Positions 1 to 5,101 of a DNA stretch of 5,181 nt are shown in pieces (position 1 is the first letter of the stretch; each line of letters starts with the position of its first letter). This DNA comes from an uncultured Proteiniphilum sp. (GTDB lineage: Bacteria > Bacteroidota > Bacteroidia > Bacteroidales > Dysgonomonadaceae), in contig NZ_CALNAT010000179.1 of the NCBI RefSeq assembly GCF_937873925.1, forward strand, positions 1 through 5,181. Direction: 5' to 3'. The position numbers and the translations under genes were made by a program. Under the pieces are notes generated by a model, which did no database searches, had not been told where the DNA came from, and worked only from the letters and a program-made list of their open reading frames with translations.

Positions 1-128
1 ACTTCCCCTTTGTTGAAAGCTACTGTTGTCGGCTGCAAGGCAACGATTGTCGTATCCCCTGTCGGGTATTCCTTACCGGCATTGGAAAGTCGTGCTGCAG
101 TTTTAGCTAATGCTGACTGTTGGTTCAT
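1..128 (-). CDS. N-terminal fragment of an unrecognised protein, cut by the left edge
   Basis: A minus-strand reading frame opens with ATG at 128 and stays open to the window edge, giving about 42 residues that begin MNQQSALAKTAARLSNAG. I do not recognise the family. The visible part has no signal peptide or membrane segment: it starts with an Ala-rich, probably helical stretch (residues about 5-18), followed by a Thr/Val-rich stretch that could be beta strand. The start is supported by a TAnnTTTG-type element on the same strand at 159-166, which would give a leader of roughly 25 bases. No clear Shine-Dalgarno sequence precedes the ATG, which is common in Bacteroidetes. The frame remains open further upstream to a stop about 60 bases away, so the start is not certain. 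The gene lies 72 bases downstream of mnmD on the same strand and could also receive read-through from it. Because only 42 codons are visible, its coding nature is an inference. Confidence 0.45.
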   Translation of the reverse strand, partial: MNQQSALAKTAARLSNAGKEYPTGDTTIVALQPTTVAFNKGE

Positions 129-158
129 ACTCGTTTTATATACACCCCATTCTTCAAA

Positions 159-166
159 CAAAAATA
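159..166 (-). promoter_or_regulatory. Possible -7 promoter element for the left-edge gene
   Basis: On the minus strand this reads TATTTTTG, matching the Bacteroidetes -7 consensus TAnnTTTG. It lies 31 bases upstream of the ATG at 128. A matching -33 TTTG is not clear at the expected distance, which falls in the last bases of the mnmD-side spacer. It is a one-element match in AT-rich DNA and could be chance. Confidence 0.35.
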
Positions 167-200
167 ATACATTCGTACTCTAAATCGCGAATATTCTATT

Positions 201-872
201 TTATTTCACCGCCCTCAATATTTCCCGTTTCCCGGGAGGACCGGGAAGACGTTCCACCCGGTAACCGGCGGTTTGGAGCATTCTTCTCACGGCACCTTTG
301 GCGCAATAGGTGGTAAGCATTGCTCCGTAATTGCTGAGGGCATACAACCGGTTGAATATCTCTTCTGTCCACATGCCGGGTTGTTTTTCCGGGGCAAAAG
401 CATCATAGTAGATCAGATCGAAGAGCGCTTCCGGTTGAAATTCCTCCAACCTGAGGGCATCCGTTTGCAATTTTTTCAAGCCAAAGGTGGGTGTTATATC
501 CACCCAATCTCCCCATGCCGAAGAGTGAAGCTGTATAAATATCTCTTTTCGTGACGGATCCAGCAGTTTGCTATAGTTGAGTTTCTCTGCGTGGGCAAGC
601 GAAACAGGATATCGCTCAAGAGTGGTATATTTCACTGTTTTTCCCGATCTTTCGGTGTCGAGTAGAGTGAGAAAGGCATTCAGTCCCGTGCCGAACCCGA
701 TTTCCAGCAGGTTGACCTCCTGCTTGTCGTAATGATGCAGACCTGCTTCCAGATAGACATGAAGTGACTCCTGAACGGCGCCGTGTGTGGAATGGTAGTG
801 TTCGTTCAATTCCGGGATATACAGTGTATGCGATCCGTCTTCCGTTAATTCTATAATATGTAGCATAGTCAT
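201..872 (-). CDS. mnmD: Stand-alone tRNA 5-methylaminomethyl-2-thiouridine methyltransferase (MnmD)
   Basis: This is a 223-residue SAM-dependent methyltransferase equivalent to the N-terminal domain of bifunctional MnmC (Methyltransf_30, formerly DUF752). MnmD carries out the last step of mnm5(s2)U34 synthesis, methylating the aminomethyl group on the wobble uridine of certain tRNAs in the cytoplasm. Visible family features are the N-terminal DGSHTLY and LNEHYHSTHGAVQES segments (about 12-36), SAM motif I EIGFGTGLNAFLT (57-69), an acidic residue E86 after the second strand that suits ribose binding, and the catalytic-region signature YYDAFAPEKQPGMW (155-168), where D157 aligns with the active-site Asp of E. 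coli MnmC. The C-terminus closes with the GPPGKREILRA segment. There is no FAD-dependent MnmC2 oxidase domain, so this is the short, monofunctional form known from many bacteria. Two ATGs, at 872 and 866, are possible starts; neither has a strong ribosome site. It is transcribed divergently from the zinc operon. Confidence 0.93.
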   Translation of the reverse strand: MTMLHIIELTEDGSHTLYIPELNEHYHSTHGAVQESLHVYLEAGLHHYDKQEVNLLEIGFGTGLNAFLTLLDTERSGKTVKYTTLERYPVSLAHAEKLNYSKLLDPSRKEIFIQLHSSAWGDWVDITPTFGLKKLQTDALRLEEFQPEALFDLIYYDAFAPEKQPGMWTEEIFNRLYALSNYGAMLTTYCAKGAVRRMLQTAGYRVERLPGPPGKREILRAVK

Positions 873-980
873 TAATCTGTCTGCCTGTTTTATCGGTATC
901 TTTAATTTTCAACTGTCGTTGATCCAGATTGAAATGGCCGTAGCTCTTATTCAATCAGATGATAACAGTCGCATAAATTT

Positions 981-993
981 AGAAAAATTTTCT
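981..993. promoter_or_regulatory. Inverted repeat upstream of the zinc operon, possible operator
   Basis: AGAAAA and TTTTCT are perfect 6-base inverted arms separated by one A, directly upstream of the promoter-like element at 995-1002. A repressor bound here would overlap the RNA polymerase site. The region is very AT-rich, so short palindromes are expected by chance. No published Zur box is matched. Confidence 0.25.
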
Positions 994-994
994 G

Positions 995-1002
995 TATATT
1001 TG
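995..1002 (+). promoter_or_regulatory. Probable -7 promoter element of the znuA operon
   Basis: The sequence TATATTTG matches the Bacteroidetes sigma-ABfr -7 consensus TAnnTTTG and lies 18 bases before the znuA ATG. This would give a very short leader of roughly a dozen bases. No TTTG is evident at the expected -33 position (around 970-974), so the promoter may be weak or need an activator. Confidence 0.5.
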
Positions 1003-1020
1003 TGTAATAAAATTATCACA
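1001..1020. promoter_or_regulatory. Imperfect inverted repeat across the znuA start site, candidate metalloregulator operator
   Basis: TGTGTAAT on the left and ATTATCACA on the right are inverted repeats once a single extra base is allowed in the right arm, with AA between the arms. The repeat begins at the last bases of the promoter-like element and ends on the first base of the znuA start codon. Fur-family repressors such as Zur use AT-rich palindromes with TAAT/ATTA cores, and zinc uptake operons are usually under Zur. Position and core fit that idea, but the match is imperfect and no second copy is seen elsewhere in the window. Confidence 0.28.
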
Positions 1021-1940
1021 TGCAAAAATATCTGTTTATTGTGTTACTTTCCTCACTAGCCCTTGGGTGCGGATCCGGAACGAAGAACGGTAATGCCGAA
1101 GACAAGAGGGTACTGACGGTGACAATTGAACCGCAGCGTTATTTCCTCGATCAGATTGTGGGTGACGCGTTTACCGTCAATACGCTGGTGCCGCCCGGGA
1201 CAAGTCCGGAGACTTATGAACCCGCTCCGTCGGTAATGATCGACATGGGGAAGAGTGATATCTATTTTATGGTAGGGGGTCTCGGTTTTGAGAACGCCTG
1301 GAGCAAACGCCTAACGGAAAATAACCCGGATGTGACCATCGTAAATTGTTCGGAAGGTATTGACCTGATGGAAGGGCATGGGCATAATCATGATCATGCA
1401 CACGGTCATCATGATCAAGCGGACGGGCATGGACATGCTCATTCTCACGGCGCCATGGATCCGCATGTATGGTCTTCTCCCCTGGCAGTGAAGATATTTA
1501 TCCGGAATATGTTGGGAGCGGTGGTAAAAGCGGATCCCGATAACGAAGAGATATTCCGGACCGGGTTTGATGAATTTTCAGTAAAAATAGACCGGACAGA
1601 CAGTCTGATCCGCAATCTGTTGGTGAATATCCCATCGAAATCGTTTATTATCTACCATCCCGCGCTGGGCTATTTTGCCCGCGATTATGGCCTGTATCAG
1701 TATAGTGTTGAGTTCGAAGGAAAGAGTCCTTCTCCTTCGCAGATCAAAGAACTTGTAGATATCGCCCGGAAAGAAAAGATCAATACTGTTTTTATACAGA
1801 GAGGTTTTGACACGAAGAATGCGGCAGTGATTGCACAGGAGATCGGTGCGGAGGTATTTGAGATCGATCCGCTCCGGTATGAGTGGGATGAAGAACTACT
1901 GCGGATTGCCACTATTTTAGCCCGTGAAACGGATGAATAA
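1020..1940 (+). CDS. znuA: Zinc ABC transporter substrate-binding lipoprotein (ZnuA-like)
   Basis: This 306-residue cluster A-I metal-binding protein (ZnuA/TroA/PsaA family) captures Zn2+ outside the inner membrane for an ABC importer. A lipoprotein signal ends in the lipobox LALGC, with the acylated Cys at position 17. By alignment with E. coli ZnuA, H149 in MDPHVWSSP and H213 in YHPALGYF are metal ligands, and D283 in FEIDPL is the probable fourth site. The first ligand, His60 in E. coli ZnuA within GASPHDY, is Glu64 here in GTSPETY. A His-rich loop at 120-143 contains 11 histidines and sits before H149, as in zinc-specific ZnuA proteins; this favours zinc over manganese. Length is normal for the family. 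The ATG at 1020 follows a promoter-like TATATTTG by 18 bases. The gene is first in a three-gene operon and its end overlaps the ATPase start by 8 bases. Related Mn or Fe binders of the same fold cannot be fully excluded. Confidence 0.93.
   Translation: MQKYLFIVLLSSLALGCGSGTKNGNAEDKRVLTVTIEPQRYFLDQIVGDAFTVNTLVPPGTSPETYEPAPSVMIDMGKSDIYFMVGGLGFENAWSKRLTENNPDVTIVNCSEGIDLMEGHGHNHDHAHGHHDQADGHGHAHSHGAMDPHVWSSPLAVKIFIRNMLGAVVKADPDNEEIFRTGFDEFSVKIDRTDSLIRNLLVNIPSKSFIIYHPALGYFARDYGLYQYSVEFEGKSPSPSQIKELVDIARKEKINTVFIQRGFDTKNAAVIAQEIGAEVFEIDPLRYEWDEELLRIATILARETDE
1377..1448 (+). repeat. His-codon-rich low-complexity tract inside znuA
   Basis: This 72-base stretch encodes residues 120-143 of the ZnuA-like protein, alternating His (CAT/CAC) with Gly, Asp, Asn or Ala codons. 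Eleven of 24 codons are His. Such tracts bind additional zinc and are found in ZnuA from zinc-limited Gram-negative bacteria. The repeated codon pattern may make its length variable between strains. Confidence 0.85.
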
Positions 1941-2724
1941 ACTGATTGACATAACGGACCTGACGGTCGGCTACGAAAATAAGCCGAATGTGCTGAAGAA
2001 TGTCAATCTTACCATCTATAAGGATGATTTTCTTGGTATTATCGGACCCAACGGAGGAGGCAAAACCACCCTTTTGAGGACGGTGTTAGGGTTGATAAAG
2101 CCTCAGTCGGGCTCCATCACTTTCTATGATAAAGGAGAAAAAACAACTTCCCTAAATATCGGCTACCTGCCTCAAATCAACCGGATTGATAAAAAATTTC
2201 CCATCTCCGTGTCGGAAGTGATCCTATCGGGATTAACGCCGGGAAGGAATCTTTTCAGGAGATACTCTCAGGAAGATAGGCAAAAGGTGAAAGAGGCGGC
2301 GGAACGGCTTGGAGTAGAAGAGTTGTTATCACGTGCCGTAGGGGAACTCTCGGGCGGGCAACTGCAACGGGTGTTGCTCGGAAGAGCCATCGTCGACAAT
2401 CCGAAACTGATTATCCTGGATGAGCCGAGTACTTATGTGGATAAGGTGTTCGAGACCAATTTTTATAAATTGTTGGGAGATATCAATAAAGAGATCGCTA
2501 TTGTGTTGGTGTCGCACGACGTGGGGACGATTATCTCCCTTGTGAAGAATATCGCTTGTATAAACCAGGGGTTGCATTACCATCCGGGTACCGATATATC
2601 GCAGGAATGGCTGCTGAATGCTTATGAATCCTGTCCCATCGAGATACTAGGGCATGGATCCCTGCCTCACCGTGTGCTGATGGAACACGATCATACGGAA
2701 GAGGGATCACATACACACGATTAG
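1933..2724 (+). CDS. znuC: Zinc/metal ABC transporter ATP-binding protein (ZnuC-like)
   Basis: This 263-residue ATPase (from the ATG at 1933) would power metal import through an inner-membrane permease. All nucleotide-binding motifs are intact: Walker A GPNGGGKTT (38-46), Q-loop Gln81 in YLPQ, signature LSGGQ (139-143), Walker B LIILDE (159-164), D-loop STYVD (166-170) and switch His195 in VSHD. The C-terminal tail holds six His residues in its last 23 positions, reminiscent of the His-rich tail of E. coli ZnuC, and suits zinc. The ATG overlaps the stop codon region of znuA (ATGAATAA, 8 bases), so translation is probably coupled. An in-frame GTG at 1924 would add three residues, but the ATG is preferred because it gives the usual MNKLIDI-type start. 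No transmembrane segments are present, and no permease gene follows; the next gene encodes a DUF456 protein. Confidence 0.94.
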   Translation: MNKLIDITDLTVGYENKPNVLKNVNLTIYKDDFLGIIGPNGGGKTTLLRTVLGLIKPQSGSITFYDKGEKTTSLNIGYLPQINRIDKKFPISVSEVILSGLTPGRNLFRRYSQEDRQKVKEAAERLGVEELLSRAVGELSGGQLQRVLLGRAIVDNPKLIILDEPSTYVDKVFETNFYKLLGDINKEIAIVLVSHDVGTIISLVKNIACINQGLHYHPGTDISQEWLLNAYESCPIEILGHGSLPHRVLMEHDHTEEGSHTHD

Positions 2725-2726
2725 AT

Positions 2727-3212
2727 ATGGGAGATACAGTCTGGATCATTCTGGCCGGTCTGCTGTTGCTCGTAGGGGCTATAGGCATTGTTGCGCCGGT
2801 ACTTCCCGGCCTTCCCCTGAGTTGGGGAGGATTGCTGGTACTGAAATTCATTCCTTCTACACAGGAGGATATTTCATGGACGGCGATTATTGTTTTGGGT
2901 GTGTTGACTGTCATCATCACTATTCTCGATAATATTTTACCGGTCTGGGGGACGAAAAAGATGGGCGGTAATAAACAGGTGGTCTGGGGCGCTACCATCG
3001 GCCTGCTGGTCGGTTTTTTCCTGGGGCCGTGGGGTATTATTTTCGGTCCATTTGTGGGTGCCTTCGCCGGAGGATTGCTTTCCGGAACACAATTTATACC
3101 CGCTGTTAAACAGGCTACCGGCGCCTTTGCCGGTTATATCGCAGGGCTCGTGCTCAAATTGGTCACGGTCGGTTTGATCATTTTCTTTTTTGTGAGAACT
3201 CTTGTACTTTGA
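2727..3212 (+). CDS. DUF456 family integral membrane protein
   Basis: This 161-residue, strongly hydrophobic protein fits the DUF456 family (PF04306), whose biochemical function is unknown. Visible features are an N-terminal membrane segment followed by the PVLPGLP motif (residues 5-35), a second segment (about 50-72) ending at ILPVWGTKKMGG, a Gly-rich pair of segments (about 85-119) with GxxxG-type spacing and the GPWG and GPFVGAFAGG motifs, and a C-terminal segment (about 132-158). I count four or five membrane passes. The ATG is two bases after the znuC stop, so the gene is almost certainly co-transcribed and translationally coupled. It occupies the place where a ZnuB permease is usually found, but it is much shorter than ZnuB (about 260-280 residues) and lacks recognisable ABC permease features, so I do not call it a permease. 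The last segment ends only a few residues before the stop, a normal end for the family. Confidence 0.87.
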   Translation: MGDTVWIILAGLLLLVGAIGIVAPVLPGLPLSWGGLLVLKFIPSTQEDISWTAIIVLGVLTVIITILDNILPVWGTKKMGGNKQVVWGATIGLLVGFFLGPWGIIFGPFVGAFAGGLLSGTQFIPAVKQATGAFAGYIAGLVLKLVTVGLIIFFFVRTLVL

Positions 3213-3260
3213 AGAGGTTTTCGCCCTTTGGCTAATCCAAAATCAAAAATGAAGTAGTAC

Positions 3261-3291
3261 AAAAAAGACCGGTGATCATTACCGGCCTTTA
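3261..3291. terminator. Shared intrinsic terminator between the zinc operon and asd
   Basis: A 7-pair stem (CCGGTGA at 3269-3275 with TTACCGG at 3279-3285, one G-T pair) closes a 3-base loop. On the minus strand it is followed within two bases by six T residues, a strong terminator 25 bases or so past the asd stop. On the plus strand it is followed by CCTTTATT, a weaker T tract, so it can also end the zinc operon transcript. The two operons converge on it. Confidence 0.85.
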
Positions 3292-3315
3292 TTCTGTATC
3301 AATCTAAAAGATTTT

Positions 3316-4320
3316 TTAATCTGCATTCCTGATGAGGTATTCGGCGATCTGGACGGCGTTCAGCGCGGCTCCTTTACGGATCTGGTCCGAAACGGTCCAG
3401 AAGGTCAGCCCGTTCTCGTTGGCAAGATCCTTGCGGATGCGCCCTACATAGACGGGATCTTTTCCGGAAAGTCCCAGCGGCATAGGATATTCTTTGGCGG
3501 ACGGATTATCGATCACTTCAATCCCTTTGGCTTTGCTGAAGGCTTCCCGTGCCTCCTCTACAGAGATGGGACGTTCGGTCTCGATCCAGATAGCTTCCGA
3601 ATGCGCACGCATCACCGGAACCCGCACACAAGTCGCACTCACCTCTATATTGGAATGCATGATCTTGCGCGTTTCATTGTACATCTTCATCTCCTCTTTT
3701 GTATATCCGTTATCGGTAAAGACATCTACCTGAGGGATCAGATTGTATGCAAGCTGATAAGCAAATTTGGAGACGGTCGGTTTTTCACCGTTCGTCAACT
3801 GCCTGTATTGCTCTTCCAATTCCTGCATGGCAGCTGCGCCGGCTCCCGATGCAGCCTGATAAGTGGCTACATGCGCCTTTTTGATGTGCGCGATCTCCTC
3901 AATAGCCTGCAGCGCTACTACCAGCTGCGCGGTGGTACAGTTGGGATTGGCGATGATGCCGCGGGGGCGGTTCAGTGCATCTTCCGCATTCACTTCCGGA
4001 ACGACAAGAGGAACATCATCTTCCATACGGAACGCACTGGAATTATCGATCATGATAGCTCCGTATTTGGTAATGGTTTCGGCAAACTCCAGCGAAGTAC
4101 CTCCACCGGCAGATACGAATGCAATGTCGATCTCCCTGAACTCGTCGTTATGTTGCAATTCTTTTACTTCAATCGATTTACCTCTGAAGTTATATGTTGT
4201 TCCGGCACTTCTCGACGATCCGAATAAGACCAGTTCGTCCAACGGGAAATTTCTTTCATCCAGTACGCGGAGTAATTCCTGACCTACGGCTCCGCTGGTA
4301 CCTACTATAGCAATCTTCAT
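3316..4320 (-). CDS. asd: Aspartate-semialdehyde dehydrogenase
   Basis: This 334-residue cytoplasmic enzyme reduces aspartyl-4-phosphate to aspartate semialdehyde with NADPH, the branch-point step to lysine/diaminopimelate, threonine and methionine. The N-terminal Rossmann motif is GTSGAVG (7-13), and the SSRSAG segment (35-40) suits NADP phosphate binding. The catalytic Cys is C128 in ANPNCTTAQ; Q155 in TYQAASGAG and the Arg/His pair in RVPVMRAHSEA (R238 and H240) complete the expected active site. R98 in SSAFRM fits phosphate binding. Length and motifs match the Gram-positive/Bacteroidetes-type Asd rather than the longer enterobacterial form. The frame is open 13 codons further upstream to an ATG at 4359, but the ATG at 4320 places MKIAIVG at the start as in homologues. 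It is transcribed alone, from the promoter at 4394-4427 to the hairpin at 3261-3291. Confidence 0.97.
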   Translation of the reverse strand: MKIAIVGTSGAVGQELLRVLDERNFPLDELVLFGSSRSAGTTYNFRGKSIEVKELQHNDEFREIDIAFVSAGGGTSLEFAETITKYGAIMIDNSSAFRMEDDVPLVVPEVNAEDALNRPRGIIANPNCTTAQLVVALQAIEEIAHIKKAHVATYQAASGAGAAAMQELEEQYRQLTNGEKPTVSKFAYQLAYNLIPQVDVFTDNGYTKEEMKMYNETRKIMHSNIEVSATCVRVPVMRAHSEAIWIETERPISVEEAREAFSKAKGIEVIDNPSAKEYPMPLGLSGKDPVYVGRIRKDLANENGLTFWTVSDQIRKGAALNAVQIAEYLIRNAD

Positions 4321-4393
4321 ATGACTATAAGTTTTTTTAAAATAAAGAGTAAAGAACAAAACCTAAAACACACTTTTTATTCTATCGACACCA

Positions 4394-4427
4394 CAAAGAT
4401 ATAAAAAAGCGTATAAATGTAGCAAAA
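4394..4427 (-). promoter_or_regulatory. Bacteroidetes-type promoter of asd
   Basis: On the minus strand TTTTG (4427-4423) is followed after 21 bases by TATCTTTG (4401-4394). These match the -33 TTTG and -7 TAnnTTTG elements of the Bacteroidetes primary sigma factor, at close to their usual spacing. Transcription would begin near 4388, giving asd a leader of nearly 70 bases. This is the best promoter match in the window. Being downstream of the small exported-protein gene, it makes asd independently transcribed. Confidence 0.7.
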
Positions 4428-4452
4428 TGAATAGATTTAACAATGGGAAAGT

Positions 4453-4914
4453 TTATCTGATAGCGATTTTCCGGGTGAGTTTGCCGATTTTTATGATGTA
4501 GTATCCCTTCGGAAGGGATAATATGTATTGATTGGTACCTGCCTTTACGCGCCGGTTATATACTTTTACTCCCATAATGTTATATATTTCGAGTATTCCG
4601 TCCTCAGGGAGATCCTCAATAATAAGTCGGTTTTCGGCCAGCTTGAGCCTGGTTCTGTCCTGGGGCTCCTCTTTATTTTGCGGCTCTTCCGACAAGTTTT
4701 GCAATCGCGTAGTGTTTTGAATTTCCCCTCTGTTTTGGATCACTGCCGTGTCTTGGGATTCCTTTATACTCCGGAGTTCTCCTCTGTTTTGCATTCTTTC
4801 CGGGTTCTGTGGCTCTCCCATAGCAAGCCCACGGGGATTTCCCTGGACAAAGAGGGGGAAACCGGCTTCGCAGGCCAGGCATATCATTAAAAGGAGGGAA
4901 CTGCATCTCTTCAT
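4453..4914 (-). CDS. Small exported repeat protein with a type IX-like C-terminal sorting tail
   Basis: This 153-residue protein has three visible parts. Residues 1-25 form a signal peptide (MKR, then LLLMICLAC), with likely cleavage after VQG; Cys15 does not sit in a good lipobox. Residues 36-90 are about nine degenerate hexapeptides, many beginning QN or QD, for example QNRGEL, QNRGEI and QNKEEP. Residues about 94-153 resemble a Por-secretion/type IX sorting domain (PF18962-like): LEIYNIMGVKVYNRRV, then LPKGYYIIKIG, then the terminal TRKIAIR. In that family the tail directs the protein across the outer membrane and is cleaved at the surface. No enzymatic domain is present. The ATG at 4914 is supported by GAGG four bases upstream. 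No terminator is visible after the stop, and the asd promoter lies just downstream. Assignment of the tail is by pattern only, and related beta-sandwich tails such as DUF6383 are alternatives. The function is unknown. Confidence 0.75.
   Translation of the reverse strand: MKRCSSLLLMICLACEAGFPLFVQGNPRGLAMGEPQNPERMQNRGELRSIKESQDTAVIQNRGEIQNTTRLQNLSEEPQNKEEPQDRTRLKLAENRLIIEDLPEDGILEIYNIMGVKVYNRRVKAGTNQYILSLPKGYYIIKIGKLTRKIAIR
4645..4809 (-). repeat. Degenerate 18-base tandem repeat (hexapeptide repeat tract)
   Basis: About nine units of 18 bases, one of them 21, lie within the small exported-protein gene. Most units start CAAAAC or CAAGAC/CAGGAC on the minus strand, encoding QN or QD. Two units share CAAAACAGAGG at their start (QNRGEL and QNRGEI). 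The units are kept in frame, so copy-number change would not break the gene. Confidence 0.75.
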
Positions 4915-5018
4915 AAAGCCTCGTATGTATCATTCATAGTCCGGTAAGATTTTACTAAACATCAATATAGCCAATTATTTATGAAGCGGTTCTTTGAGAA
5001 ATACCGAACTGTTGGTTA

Positions 5019-5026
5019 CAAAAATA
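5019..5026 (-). promoter_or_regulatory. Possible -7 element for the small exported-protein gene
   Basis: The minus strand reads TATTTTTG, matching TAnnTTTG, about 105 bases upstream of the ATG at 4914. No TTTG is evident at the -33 distance. It is the only same-strand match between the gene and the window edge that I found, and is weak evidence alone. Confidence 0.3.
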
Positions 5027-5057
5027 AAGAAAAATATCCTATTTCTCCTGACTTCGG

Positions 5058-5065
5058 TATATTTG
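5058..5065 (+). promoter_or_regulatory. Possible -7 element for a plus-strand gene beyond the window
   Basis: TATATTTG matches the Bacteroidetes -7 consensus and is identical to the element in front of znuA. No -33 TTTG stands at the right distance. A transcript would begin near 5072, just at the hairpin at 5073-5096. Confidence 0.35.
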
Positions 5066-5072
5066 TTTTGTG

Positions 5073-5101
5073 ATACACAGATTTTTAAATGTGTATTTTT
5101 T
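5073..5101 (+). terminator. Hairpin followed by a T run, possible terminator or leader structure
   Basis: ATACACA (5073-5079) and TGTGTAT (5090-5096) are perfect 7-base inverted arms with a 10-base AT-rich loop, directly followed by a run of T residues to 5101. This has the layout of an intrinsic terminator, but the stem is AT-rich and weak. Alternatives are a 5'-end stabilising stem, since it follows a promoter-like element at once, or an operator. Confidence 0.3.

Noticed and set aside
616..954. Minus-strand frame of 112 codons starting in the mnmD-znuA intergenic region
   Set aside because: Most of it overlaps mnmD in another frame, its translation is Arg-rich and low in family-like features, and mnmD has clear methyltransferase motifs.
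2531..2998. Minus-strand frame of 155 codons across the znuC-DUF456 junction
   Set aside because: It lies opposite two well-supported genes, and the translation shows no recognisable domain.
3227..3241. TTTGG/CCAAA inverted repeat just after the DUF456 stop, considered as a terminator
   Set aside because: The stem is only five pairs and no T tract follows. The hairpin at 3261-3291 is a much better terminator.
3601..4282. Two long plus-strand frames opposite asd
   Set aside because: They are antisense shadows of a highly conserved enzyme whose catalytic motifs are all in the minus-strand frame.
4321..4359. Thirteen-codon N-terminal extension of asd from an upstream ATG
   Set aside because: The extension MFFTLYFKKTYSH is not typical of Asd, and the nucleotide-binding fold starts normally at MKIAIVG.
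4528..4890. Plus-strand frame of 120 codons opposite the small exported-protein gene
   Set aside because: It arises from the antisense of the 18-base repeat tract. The minus-strand frame has a signal peptide, ribosome site and sorting-like tail, whereas this one has none.
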